IMG/VR virus record: IMGVR_UViG_3300042549_003232
Location: 1-30,705 of that record
Length of the DNA: 30,705 nt
Reading direction: 5' to 3' (one strand)
Source: a virus
This document shows positions 1 to 8,080 of the stretch, piece after piece. The notes beneath the pieces were generated by a model. That model was not told the origin of the DNA. It saw only the letters and a program-made list of their open reading frames with translations, and searched no databases. The position numbers and the translations under genes are program-made. Numbering within the stretch: the stretch's first letter is position 1; the number at the start of each line of letters is the position of its first letter.

Positions 1-964
1 TTGCAATACTTGTAAAAGTCGTTCCATCGTATTTTAATAATTCAACATAAAATTTAGAATTGCCACCGCTTGAGCTAACATTAAAGTACATTTCAAAATT
101 CCAAGCACCTCCAGGAATAAGCAATCTATTTGGGTTACCCGCATCGGTTAAGAATTGAGCAATTAATCCATTACCTGTTAAATTAAAGTCAGTACCTCCA
201 CCAATTACGGCACTGTTATCCATTTGCTTGTAAGTCGCCACACTTGCAGCAACCGAGCCATTTAAATAATAATTAACATTAGCACCTCCGCTTGATGTTG
301 AAGGAATAGTTGCCAAAGTTCCATCGCCCCGAATGTATTGAGAAGCCGACCCGATTGCCGTAACCTCTAAAGTCCCTGCACTTGTAATTGGCGAATTAGC
401 AACGCTAAACGCTACTGGCATTGTTAAACCAACGCTAGTAACCGAGCCAACCCCTGCACCTATATCTGAGCGTAATTCAGTTCCGGTACGATATTTAACT
501 ACTCCGCCATCACTTACTAAAAATTTATCAGTATCGCTTGTAGCGTTTTGAATGTTTGCTATTTTAAACCTTAATGCAGTATCAAATCTCGCAGCCTCAG
601 TATTATTAACCCTAATTGTAAAATCATTGTTTATAGTTGACCCTATATAAGCATCGTTATCAATTCCGGGATCTCCAGGAGTACCAGGATTTATTATCCC
701 AAAACTTGCATAACTTAAACCGCCATTTGTTAGATGTATCGCATTTCCTATCTCATTTAAAATAGAATTGCCTAATGTATTAGCACCGATAAACTTTGAT
801 AGTCTCCCAGTCGTTCCAAAAACCTTAGCGTTAAATATTGCTCCAATTGTAGTTTTATAAGTTATCTGATTAGCTAACTCTGCAATCGGGATTATATCCG
901 TATCAATTGGCGCCCTGCCTAATGCCGGAAAATCTTTAGTGTACACTCCATTTATAACTGGCAT
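1..964 (-). CDS. Tail fibre protein, N-terminal part (runs off left edge)
   Basis: I translated this by hand: an ATG at 964 opens a frame with no stop down to base 1, giving about 321 residues of an unfinished protein. It begins MPVINGVYTKDFPALGRA. At about residues 90-101 there is a short collagen-like Gly-X-Y stretch (PGTPGDPGID). Then comes a module containing SVTSVGLTMP and SASQYIRGDG, a pattern I know from many tail fibres of Bacteroidota phages. The last part (NVNYYLNGSV onward) looks like a beta-sandwich virion-surface domain. It starts 7 bp after the stop of the preceding tail-tube paralogue and ends the tail operon, as expected for a host-binding fibre. The C-terminus may be the S74 domain at the right edge. 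Confidence 0.8.
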   Translation of the reverse strand, partial: MPVINGVYTKDFPALGRAPIDTDIIPIAELANQITYKTTIGAIFNAKVFGTTGRLSKFIGANTLGNSILNEIGNAIHLTNGGLSYASFGIINPGTPGDPGIDNDAYIGSTINNDFTIRVNNTEAARFDTALRFKIANIQNATSDTDKFLVSDGGVVKYRTGTELRSDIGAGVGSVTSVGLTMPVAFSVANSPITSAGTLEVTAIGSASQYIRGDGTLATIPSTSSGGANVNYYLNGSVAASVATYKQMDNSAVIGGGTDFNLTGNGLIAQFLTDAGNPNRLLIPGGAWNFEMYFNVSSSGGNSKFYVELLKYDGTTFTSIA

Positions 965-971
965 ATCTTTC

Positions 972-1427
972 TTAATTTACAAATACATACTCATCACCAC
1001 CATTATCAACAAAATTGCCAGGCGATTGAGCCCAAACAAAATACTCAACTCCAGCATCTACAATTGGCCCATAACCGGTAATGGTTCCTGCAAATTTAAC
1101 AAAATCCTCACTAACTCCGGTAATCTCTAAATTCTCTAAAAACCCCTCGCCTGCATCGCCCTCATCCGTTTCTAAATTAATCATTGACCAGTCCATTAGC
1201 AACCTGCTCCGGCCCAAATCTTTTAATTCATTCCAACTAATTACGCTTGAATCTACTGTATAAACCGCCTCAAAACTTACCGAATAAGAATGCAATTGAC
1301 CCAATTGTTTTTGGCCCATTTCCTCAGTACTTTTGCAAGTCTTAATGAAACTAATAGACTCACTCAATCCATTGCTTAATAAGCAACCAACCGGCAAATC
1401 ATTTATGTAAAGCATTAAATTAGTCAT
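972..1427 (-). CDS. Tail-tube-like paralogue 2 at the tail tip
   Basis: A 151-residue protein clearly related to its neighbour at 1420-1758 and more distantly to the major tail protein at 6409-6879. Shared landmarks are the N-terminal LMLYINDLPVGCL strand, the central YSVSFEAV segment (YSIPFEGV and YEIPFEGVF in the relatives) and a C-terminal FVKFAGTITG strand. It has about 30 extra C-terminal residues (ending EYVFVN) that the 112-residue sister lacks. The gene overlaps the stop of the sister by 8 bp and is followed by the fibre. A TP901-1-type tube fold is inferred from the similarity. A role as a tip, collar or fibre-attachment ring is inferred from gene position. Confidence 0.7.
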   Translation of the reverse strand: MTNLMLYINDLPVGCLLSNGLSESISFIKTCKSTEEMGQKQLGQLHSYSVSFEAVYTVDSSVISWNELKDLGRSRLLMDWSMINLETDEGDAGEGFLENLEITGVSEDFVKFAGTITGYGPIVDAGVEYFVWAQSPGNFVDNGGDEYVFVN

Positions 1428-1758
1428 AGCCTGTTATGCTCCCATTAAAAGTTATAAAATCCCCAACCGCTCCGATTATTTCTAAATTCTCAATAAACCC
1501 CTTACCTGCCTCAATATCCTCGCCAACTATCTCCCAATTAATCTTAATCCTTTCAAGCGCTTTTAAGCCTGTCCAAGAGATTATCTCATTGTTTGTAGTC
1601 ATAACACCCTCAAAAGGTATTGAATACGTGTATAACCTCCCCAACTGAGTCTGCGCACCATTTGCGCTAGTCTTACACGTGCCAATAAAGCTAATCTGTT
1701 CTGAACGGCTTACACTACTCAAACATCCAACCGGCATATCATTTATAAATAGCATCAT
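1420..1758 (-). CDS. Tail-tube-like paralogue 1 at the tail tip
   Basis: A 112-residue protein with the layout of the major tail protein in short form: an N-terminal strand (MMLFINDMPVGCL), then YSIPFEGV near the middle and GAVGDFITFNGSITG at the end. These match YEIPFEGVF and GAEGEFITFSGTLLG in the tube protein at 6409-6879. It lacks the N-terminal extension and the insert of that protein. The start overlaps the stop of the tail-tip gene by 4 bp (ATGA). It is probably a virion component made in small copy number near the tail tip, but function is inferred only from homology and place. Confidence 0.7.
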   Translation of the reverse strand: MMLFINDMPVGCLSSVSRSEQISFIGTCKTSANGAQTQLGRLYTYSIPFEGVMTTNNEIISWTGLKALERIKINWEIVGEDIEAGKGFIENLEIIGAVGDFITFNGSITGYD

Positions 1759-3725
1759 GTTGCTTTGATAGTTACTTTTGTTGTTTCACCAAAATCAGGT
1801 ATTAATGTATAATCCATTGCTATCTCCTCATTTATAATCCTCCCTAAAACCGCTTTACAGATATTAGGCTGCAAATCATAATTTAGGCTCAAATTCATAA
1901 AATAGCCATCTATTAAATTTATGCTCCATCTAGTCAGCGGATTAAAATACCCAAATATAGAACCTTCAAACTGAACAAACGGCCCAGCATATAACCTCTG
2001 TTTTTCCTCAACTGCTATTCTTAGAAATTCTTTGCTTTCTTCAAATGGCTCAGCTAAAACAGACTCTGTTAAGCCTCTCCTATTCCATTCAGTAGTTAAG
2101 GTTAGCTCATCCGGCCCATAAATAGCTCCAACAAATGTACTGCTAGGACTATCTCCGTTAAATACATCAACAGTAGGCGGCACAAATGTAAACTTACCTG
2201 TTTGCGTAGCGGTATGAATTTCTCCAATCGGATCCCCATCAACTACTAACTGAGTTAAGCCAATACTTTTATAAATAAAATCTCCACTTCCATCTGGGGG
2301 ATAAATTTTAATTGTAATCGTACCTCCGTATGGCATTGGTTCAGTAGTTATAAAACTGGTAGATAATCCAATTGTTGCAAATATGTTAGTAAAGACAAAA
2401 AACGTACCCCCTGTATAAGTAGCTTTCCATACGTTATTGCCATCGCCTGGTTGCAGATAAAATATTGAACCTAATCCATCATCTAATTCTACGCCAAAAT
2501 ACATTACACCCGCAGTATTTACAGGAATGCTTTCATAAGTAATTGATAGCTTTAATCTGCTTCCTTGCTCAAAATATAATTGGCTACTATTCTCATAATA
2601 ATTATCATCATTAAAAATAGTTTCGCTATAAAATATTATACCTCCGCCTGGATTAATTCCTGCCATTACAGTACCATACCTATCCCACTCAGGAATGCTA
2701 ATATCATCTCTAGGCCCTATCGGATCAAAGAATGGATTATCAGTAAAGGCACCCTCAAAACTTGGATTAATTATAGCATTTGGCAATTGTGCGTATTTAT
2801 AAGAAATCGAAGCGTTTTTGTACGGCTTATCAATCATCTTTAACTGATCTGTATTGATATGAAAATAAGGCGCATCAATTATCCCCTCACTTTCGCCACC
2901 CAATAAAGCATCTAAATCCGCCGTAAATGTTGGCTGATCGTAAACCCTCTGCCCATCTAAATATTTACGAAATACTAAATCGCCTGTTAGCGCTAATTCC
3001 GTTGGTCTAAAAATATACCATTGCCCCTCACTTTGCACCATAACCGCAGTCCACTCCTCTAAAATAGATTTAAGAACCTCTTCGCAGTTCATTGGTGTAA
3101 ACTGATCATCCTTTATATACCGATCACTATTGACAAACCCCTGAGCCAAAGGATCAAAGGCATCGCCCTCAGTCATCGTTACATCATAAATATTTATGCA
3201 AGTATTTAAAACTAAACTTGGCGCATCTAAACGAATTAGGCATGCATTTATAACCTCTAAAAAACTTTGTTTGCCTAAATAAAAATTTCCATCATTTTGC
3301 ACATAAGATAGGTTTTTTAATAATCCTAATCCATCAACCGCATTTACTGATATAGCATAAGGCGCAAAAGTAAAAGACTCCTGACATCCATCCGGAATGA
3401 TAAAACCAGTCCAAATCAAATCAGAATTTCTATAAACCTCAACCATAAACTCTCGTTCATTTTCGGTATATAGTTGCTCTAATTGAAAGTCCTCAGTTGC
3501 TATTAAATTTAACGTACATTCTGACCCCATTATAGGATCAAGTTTTAAATTAGATGTATTTTGATAGTTTATCTGAATAGGATTTTGTTGGGCCTGTATC
3601 TCAATTGGGTCCCCTGCATAATCTAACTGCAGAATATTGCAAACGTACTCATCCGGAACGCCTCCAACTATCCGAGTATCCCTATCCGCATAAAAACTAA
3701 AATAATACTTTTCAAAATATGCCAT
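1755..3725 (-). CDS. Tail tip / distal tail structural protein
   Basis: A 656-residue protein directly after the tape measure gene (start and stop share base 3725). In siphovirus gene order this slot holds the distal-tail or baseplate-hub protein. The N-terminus (MAYFEKYYFSFYADRDTRIV, followed by repeated short beta stretches) resembles tail-tip proteins of Bacteroidota phages. The middle, about residues 325-500, looks like a carbohydrate-binding-type beta-sandwich insertion (NAIINPSFEGAF, then W, Y and SQLYFEQG). That reading comes from pattern, not from a profile search. No catalytic motif was recognised. Confidence 0.65.
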   Translation of the reverse strand: MAYFEKYYFSFYADRDTRIVGGVPDEYVCNILQLDYAGDPIEIQAQQNPIQINYQNTSNLKLDPIMGSECTLNLIATEDFQLEQLYTENEREFMVEVYRNSDLIWTGFIIPDGCQESFTFAPYAISVNAVDGLGLLKNLSYVQNDGNFYLGKQSFLEVINACLIRLDAPSLVLNTCINIYDVTMTEGDAFDPLAQGFVNSDRYIKDDQFTPMNCEEVLKSILEEWTAVMVQSEGQWYIFRPTELALTGDLVFRKYLDGQRVYDQPTFTADLDALLGGESEGIIDAPYFHINTDQLKMIDKPYKNASISYKYAQLPNAIINPSFEGAFTDNPFFDPIGPRDDISIPEWDRYGTVMAGINPGGGIIFYSETIFNDDNYYENSSQLYFEQGSRLKLSITYESIPVNTAGVMYFGVELDDGLGSIFYLQPGDGNNVWKATYTGGTFFVFTNIFATIGLSTSFITTEPMPYGGTITIKIYPPDGSGDFIYKSIGLTQLVVDGDPIGEIHTATQTGKFTFVPPTVDVFNGDSPSSTFVGAIYGPDELTLTTEWNRRGLTESVLAEPFEESKEFLRIAVEEKQRLYAGPFVQFEGSIFGYFNPLTRWSINLIDGYFMNLSLNYDLQPNICKAVLGRIINEEIAMDYTLIPDFGETTKVTIKAT

Positions 3726-5758
3726 TATCCAAATCTAGTTAATTTTGCGCCTGCTCTGTTTAATACACCAATTAAATTAGTACCTGATATTTCAAATACA
3801 ACTCTACCTCCACCAAAATCTTGAGCTGATCCGGCTGCGCTTGTACTAATTGCGGCGCTTGTTTGTGGAACCGGAGCCTGTTTTTTCTTTTTAAATAAGG
3901 ATGCAATTCCAGCAACCGCAGCAACTCCGGCCAATATAGGTAATAATGCTCCACCTGTTGCCGCTACTCCTCCGGCCGCCGCCGCAGCACCACCTGCCCC
4001 AGCAGTCCCAGCCGCAACTCCGGCAGCAGCTTTTCCACCTCCTATTTTTAATAAACCTAAAACGCCACCTAATAATCCACCACCTTTACCCTTTTCCGCA
4101 TTTCCGCCACCTGATAATAAACTTAAAACTCCTTTAGTTGCCTCACTAGACAAAACAGATATAAAAGTATTTTTTAATGCTTGTCCCAAAGCATCAAAAG
4201 AAAGTTTTCCGTTCATTAACAAATCATCAAAAAATGTTTTAAATGAAGTTGAAAATTGTGGTAATAAATCAGTATTTATATATTCCCCTAATTTTTGAAA
4301 CGGACTTTGTAAGATTGGCGCAAGTGGAGCAAATTTATCTAATATTGCTTTTGCAGATTGCTCAGCCTCTCTTACTGCTAAATCTAACTCATCGGGATCA
4401 ATTAAATTTAATAATGATTTTTTCTTATCAGCCTCAACTGCTACCTTTGCTTGAAATTCAATTAAAGAAAGAACCATTTTGCCAGCAAAAGCATTTGATT
4501 CTTTTAATAAATCGTCTGATTTTTTCTTTGCATCTTTTAAAGTATTATCTGTTTTTTCTTTTTTACCTGTTCCAAATACTGCTCCGGCTGGTTTAGCTGC
4601 TTCAACTGCAAAAGCATTTCTGCCCTCTTGTAAAGATTTTATGGCATCCTGATATATTTTTTTATAGGCTGATTTTAAATCTAAATTTGCAGTACCCTTA
4701 ATTAAATTATCGCCTTCCGTTTTTAATTTAGAAATTGATTTTCCAAAATCATCCGTAGATTTAGCACCGCTAATAGATCCTGATACTAAATCAGTAACAC
4801 TTTTTTCAGTCCTTTGAATAGCCTGTACTAATATATCTTGAGTAGTTGCAAAATTAGCATTGGCTCCTGAGCTATTCGTAGCTATTTTAGCATATTTAAG
4901 AATACTTTCAAATAAATTTCCTTTAATATTAAATTTTGATGCGGTATTAAGCTCTTTGTTAAATTCAGTAATTTCATTAATTGCTTCACTTATAATGCTA
5001 ATAGCTCCTGAAAATACTCCGGATGTATTACCACCAACCGAAACTAACATTTGATCCCAGCTATCCCCTAGATTAGAAATTTTACCTGTTAAGGTTTCGG
5101 ATATAACTGCCATTGATCCTGATACACCCTCAGCATCTCCTAATGATGTTACATAATTACGGATAGCCTCAGATGATTTATCAACTGTTGTCTGAACGCC
5201 TTTAAATGTAAAAATTACTTTATCCCCAGCATCCTGCGCCCTAATACCAAACTCCTTTAATCTTTCAAACTCTCCTGTTTGCGCATCTAATATACCCTCA
5301 GCCAATTGATCAAATGATTTACCAGTACTAGCCGCTAAATCGCCCAGCCTTCGCATCTCATCGCCTGTTGGCTTAAATCCCTGATTAGCTAATTTTACAA
5401 ATGCCTCAGTAAGCTCCTTTACTCCAAATGGAGTTTTAGCAGCAAAGTCCTCAATCTCTTTTAATTTTAATTTTGCAAGAGCATTAGATCCTAAAGTATT
5501 TCCCAATACCGCTCCAAACTTTTCAAACTCTGCTGTAACGGCTAAAACCTGTTGGCCAAAACTAACAAATGCCCCAACGCTTACCAACCCGGCTAAACTT
5601 ACCGCAACGGAATTAAATGCTGAGTTTGCTTTTGTAGCAAAAGTATTTACACTTTTTTCGCCTTGACTTGAAAAGTTTTTTAATTTACTATTTGCATTCC
5701 TTAAATCTTTATCTAATTGCCCTAAAGGCGCGCCAATAGGTATCTCAATTCCTTGCAT
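3725..5758 (-). CDS. Tail tape measure protein
   Basis: A 677-residue protein that sets tail length and probably helps DNA entry. It has the usual make-up: alpha-helical N-terminus with coiled-coil character, a conserved-type segment around residues 85-180 (FGVKELTEAF, LADLAASTGKS-like, EGILDAQTGEF), and a very hydrophobic Gly/Ala-rich stretch near residues 545-625 ending in KKKK, a likely membrane-inserting part. The length is at the short end for tape measures; at roughly 0.15 nm per residue it would fit a tail near 100 nm. It follows the tail chaperones with a 14-bp overlap, the standard position. Confidence 0.88.
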   Translation of the reverse strand: MQGIEIPIGAPLGQLDKDLRNANSKLKNFSSQGEKSVNTFATKANSAFNSVAVSLAGLVSVGAFVSFGQQVLAVTAEFEKFGAVLGNTLGSNALAKLKLKEIEDFAAKTPFGVKELTEAFVKLANQGFKPTGDEMRRLGDLAASTGKSFDQLAEGILDAQTGEFERLKEFGIRAQDAGDKVIFTFKGVQTTVDKSSEAIRNYVTSLGDAEGVSGSMAVISETLTGKISNLGDSWDQMLVSVGGNTSGVFSGAISIISEAINEITEFNKELNTASKFNIKGNLFESILKYAKIATNSSGANANFATTQDILVQAIQRTEKSVTDLVSGSISGAKSTDDFGKSISKLKTEGDNLIKGTANLDLKSAYKKIYQDAIKSLQEGRNAFAVEAAKPAGAVFGTGKKEKTDNTLKDAKKKSDDLLKESNAFAGKMVLSLIEFQAKVAVEADKKKSLLNLIDPDELDLAVREAEQSAKAILDKFAPLAPILQSPFQKLGEYINTDLLPQFSTSFKTFFDDLLMNGKLSFDALGQALKNTFISVLSSEATKGVLSLLSGGGNAEKGKGGGLLGGVLGLLKIGGGKAAAGVAAGTAGAGGAAAAAGGVAATGGALLPILAGVAAVAGIASLFKKKKQAPVPQTSAAISTSAAGSAQDFGGGRVVFEISGTNLIGVLNRAGAKLTRFG

Positions 5759-6409
5759 TTTCCAAATATTTAGCCATTGCCTTATTCATTTGCTCTTTAA
5801 TTTTATCCATATCTTTTATCTCCTCATCTTGATAAATAAACGACATGAATTTTTTATAAGTCGGCATCCCTTTATTTACATGTACCCTCATTCCGTTCCA
5901 TGTCGCCCAACCTATCCGCTCCCATTCCTTTTTTTCTCTATTAAAAAAACCCTGACAGGTCAATATATATTGGTTCCATGTCAGGGCATAAAAGTCATCA
6001 GGCATTAAGCCAAGCTCGCCAAAAGCAAATGTTAAAACATCCTTATTCCAATTTAGCTTTTCGCTTCGCTTTTTTTTTGTTCCGGCTGCTCATCAGTATT
6101 TAATCCTAAAACTCTGAATACCTCTTTAGATACAACCATAATTAATTGCCCACCTGAACCTCCTGCGGTATCAATCCACTCATGAATATCAAAAGGAGTA
6201 AAATCTACAACTTCGCCCTTTTTTAATATTGGATACGCCGCAGCATGATACATAAACATCCTTAAAAATGGTAGCAACTGCTTTCCTAATAATTCACTTA
6301 AATCTGATACTGAGGCATCGAAATGCTCCAATGTTTGCTCTAAAGAATAATTACCAAAGAAAAACTGCTTATCCGTTTCTCCGATTTTGTAGGTTAAATG
6401 ACCTTCCAT
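5745..6409 (-). CDS. Tail assembly chaperone, long form made by -1 frameshift
   Basis: The short chaperone frame (6053-6409) ends just after a run of nine A's. If the ribosome steps back one base on that run, translation continues through KRSEKLNWNKDVLTFAFGE and LGLMPDDFYALTWNQ into the frame ending at 5745. The result is a protein of about 221 residues. The -1 frame is open across the whole junction, and the downstream piece looks like a usual C-terminal half (ALTWNQYIL, MPTYKKFM). This is the G/G-T arrangement of lambda and many other siphophages, in which the long form loads the tape measure. The frameshift is inferred from the open frame, slippery run and gene order. Confidence 0.75.
5943..5986 (-). 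terminator. Terminator-like hairpin inside the chaperone extension
   Basis: On the minus strand an 8-bp perfect stem (CCCTGACA with TGTCAGGG) encloses a 21-base loop that contains the palindrome CAATATATATTG. Seven T's follow directly. This is the shape of an intrinsic terminator, but it lies in the coding sequence of the frameshifted chaperone, about 200 bp before the tape measure start. It may act as an attenuator or may be a coding coincidence. Confidence 0.5.
6053..6409 (-). CDS. Tail assembly chaperone, short form
   Basis: A 118-residue protein between the major tail protein and the tape measure. Its mixed alpha/beta make-up and place match G-type tail chaperones that guide tape measure and tube assembly and are absent from the finished virion. 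Its start overlaps the end of the tube gene (shared base 6409). The C-terminal tail is charged (EQPEQKKSEAKS), and the KK codons lie on the slippery A run. The family was not recognised by a specific motif; the call rests on gene order and on the frameshift extension. Confidence 0.7.
   Translation of the reverse strand: MEGHLTYKIGETDKQFFFGNYSLEQTLEHFDASVSDLSELLGKQLLPFLRMFMYHAAAYPILKKGEVVDFTPFDIHEWIDTAGGSGGQLIMVVSKEVFRVLGLNTDEQPEQKKSEAKS
6070..6078 (-). promoter_or_regulatory. Slippery A9 run for -1 frameshift
   Basis: Nine A's on the minus strand are read CAA AAA AAA AGC in frame 0, and AAA AAA AAG after a -1 step. Both tRNAs could re-pair perfectly. The run sits about 15 bp before the frame-0 stop, and the -1 frame stays open to 5745. 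No strong downstream pseudoknot was identified by eye. Confidence 0.65.
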
Positions 6410-6879
6410 TAATAACCAGGATAAGGATCAGTTTCAGAAATATCTCCATCTCCTAACAAAGTACCTGAGAAAGTAATAAACTCGCCCTCTGCGCCTGTTA
6501 TGTCTAAAGCTGAAAAATAAGCCGTTCCGTACTGAGCTGCAAAGTTTGGATCTTCAGTGCCATTATCTCTCAATAATGCTATCTGATACTCAGCCAATGT
6601 TTTAGCTCTTGCAATACCTTTAATAGTATCCCATGATGCTTTAGCCGTATCTCCACCTGCTCCGCTCGTATCTGTAAATACACCTTCAAATGGAATCTCG
6701 TATGAGTAAGTCGTAGGCTTTCTACGTGTTACACCTGGATCACATTTAGTTACTGTTTCTGCAAAGTCCCAAGACTCTGAAATACCGTTTGAGGTTAAAC
6801 ATGCCACCGGCTTCCAGGTACCTGAATTACGAATGTAAAGCATGAATAAACTACCTGAATAAAATTGCTCGTCTGCCAT
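6409..6879 (-). CDS. Major tail (tube) protein, TP901-1 type
   Basis: A 156-residue protein that probably forms the tail tube. It carries the features of the TP901-1-like major tail family: an N-terminal SLFMLYIRNSGTWKPVACLT strand, a central YEIPFEGVF segment, and a C-terminal segment with ALDITGAEGEFITFSGTLLG. Position supports this, between the tail-completion gene (6881-7303) and the tail chaperones. Two shorter relatives occur at 1420-1758 and 972-1427. Confidence 0.85.
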   Translation of the reverse strand: MADEQFYSGSLFMLYIRNSGTWKPVACLTSNGISESWDFAETVTKCDPGVTRRKPTTYSYEIPFEGVFTDTSGAGGDTAKASWDTIKGIARAKTLAEYQIALLRDNGTEDPNFAAQYGTAYFSALDITGAEGEFITFSGTLLGDGDISETDPYPGY

Positions 6880-6880
6880 T

Positions 6881-7303
6881 TTAGTTTATGTTTAGTTTAT
6901 GATTAAAAATTAATATGTATTGAAAAACGTTTTCTGTATCCGTTTCTAAAATTACCTCTGTACTTAAATTCTGCATTGTTTCAATATTATGAAAATCCAC
7001 AAAATCAATTCCTATCTCTTGTATTATCTCTGCAACCTCTTGGCCAATTACCATCGCAAAACTCAAATCTCCGGCTCCATTTGGATACCTTGTTACAATT
7101 TGTACTGTCATTGTGCAATCATACCAATATCCGCACTTTGTTTTGTTCTGCGCCTTTGTCTGACTTGACAAAATTACATATTTTTTAGGTACATTTTTTA
7201 AAGGTGCCGATTTGCTATAAACCGGTATTGAAACATCCCCAACTATCAAATTAGCTAATGCATCTTTATAAGCGTTTAATACTGATAAATTTGGATCTTT
7301 CAT
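6881..7303 (-). CDS. Tail completion / terminator protein (DUF3168-like)
   Basis: A 140-residue protein in the slot of the tail terminator, between an HK97-gp10-like gene and the tube gene. The pattern (NAYKDALANL, VPVYSKSAP-like start, PKKYVILSSQ, then alternating strands ending ILIFNHKLNI) resembles DUF3168/tail-terminator proteins, which cap the tube and join it to the head. The start at 7303 lies 6 bases after a TATATTTG box. Confidence comes mainly from order and overall pattern. Confidence 0.6.
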   Translation of the reverse strand: MKDPNLSVLNAYKDALANLIVGDVSIPVYSKSAPLKNVPKKYVILSSQTKAQNKTKCGYWYDCTMTVQIVTRYPNGAGDLSFAMVIGQEVAEIIQEIGIDFVDFHNIETMQNLSTEVILETDTENVFQYILIFNHKLNIN

Positions 7304-7308
7304 TTCAC

Positions 7309-7343
7309 CAAATATAATTATTTTTTTGCATTATATTTTTCAA
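7309..7343 (-). promoter_or_regulatory. Possible Bacteroidota-type promoter before the tail genes
   Basis: TATATTTG (minus strand, 7316-7309) matches the Bacteroidota -7 element TAnnTTTG. A TTG lies at 7343-7341, with a spacer of 24, which is too long for a good match. If active, transcription would begin at or within a few bases of the ATG at 7303. It is a weak candidate because the sequence is AT-rich. Confidence 0.3.
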
Positions 7344-7761
7344 CTAATCTTTTTAAAACTTCATTTAACTTTTTACGATATTGAGTAATTCCAATTAAGT
7401 AAGCAGGTATTAAATAAGGTTGTGGTTTTATATTTATTTTTTTAATTCCTTTGCCTTTAAATTCAGATGCTATTGACTCAAATCCTTTTGGTATGCTAAC
7501 CTCTCCTCCTGTTCCAAATTCAATATAGGCCGCATAAGGAGCATTTGCAAATATAAATGATCTATTAAAACCTTCCCTTGCTTCTGTTTTACCAATTGAT
7601 TGCCTTAATTGCCCTAAATCAACTGGAGATCTTTGCTTTGCATCAGTAACTATATCCTCAGCGGTTGAGTTAGTAATTGCAATTGAAAACCTATTGGCCT
7701 CATCGCCAAATAATTTAATTTCTTTTAATAACGGACCTATGTTAATTTTGGGAGTTCTCAT
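7318..7761 (-). CDS. Tail completion / neck protein, HK97 gp10-like
   Basis: A 147-residue protein with the usual features of the HK97-gp10 family: VTDAKQRSPVDLGQLRQSI near residue 40, followed by FANAPYAAYIEFGTGG and a basic C-terminus. These proteins act in head-tail joining or tail completion. The gene overlaps the preceding head-closure gene by 20 bp and is followed by the tail terminator candidate. Confidence 0.82.
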   Translation of the reverse strand: MRTPKINIGPLLKEIKLFGDEANRFSIAITNSTAEDIVTDAKQRSPVDLGQLRQSIGKTEAREGFNRSFIFANAPYAAYIEFGTGGEVSIPKGFESIASEFKGKGIKKINIKPQPYLIPAYLIGITQYRKKLNEVLKRLVEKYNAKK

Positions 7762-8080
7762 CTGTCACTATAGCTAAAATTTCTATAAAACGCCTGCGAT
7801 CATCTAAATCCCTAACCGAATGAATAGTAAAATAATCCCCTCCATACTCAATCCTCATGTCCTTTGTAGGTTGAAAATCTCTCCGGTATCTTATCGTAAA
7901 TCTGTATGTCTGATTTATTACCTGCTCGCCGGCTTCCAACTGCCTAGAACCATCCGAAGGCTTTACATTTGCCCAAGTTACCAACTCAGGTACAAATGTT
8001 ATAACGTAATCCTGAAATTCGTTTTCTACGCTTAGAAAATCGCCAAACGTAATACGTCTGTCTAACTTGCCTGGATTCAT
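7742..8080 (-). CDS. Head-tail adaptor / head closure protein
   Basis: A 112-residue protein with the standard pattern of phage head-tail joining proteins (SPP1 gp16 type): MNPGKLDRRITFGDF, WANVKPSDGSRQLEAGEQ, TYRFTIRYR, MRIEYGGDYFTIHSV and a final RRRFIEILA. It plugs the connector after packaging and offers the tail-binding surface. Start and stop of neighbours overlap by one base (8080). Confidence 0.88.
   Translation of the reverse strand: MNPGKLDRRITFGDFLSVENEFQDYVITFVPELVTWANVKPSDGSRQLEAGEQVINQTYRFTIRYRRDFQPTKDMRIEYGGDYFTIHSVRDLDDRRRFIEILAIVTDENSQN

Noticed and set aside
3946-4137. Plus-strand open frame rich in Leu, His and Pro opposite the tape measure gene
   Set aside because: Mirror of the Gly/Ala-rich coding of the tape measure; no family resemblance and no promoter.
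4243-4596. 117-codon plus-strand frame
   Set aside because: Leu/Ile/Gln-rich shadow of the tape measure gene; composition is typical of an antisense frame.
5745-6005. Separate 86-residue gene
   Set aside because: The -1 frame is open upstream to the slippery run and the coding pattern continues, so I read it as the end of the frameshifted chaperone.
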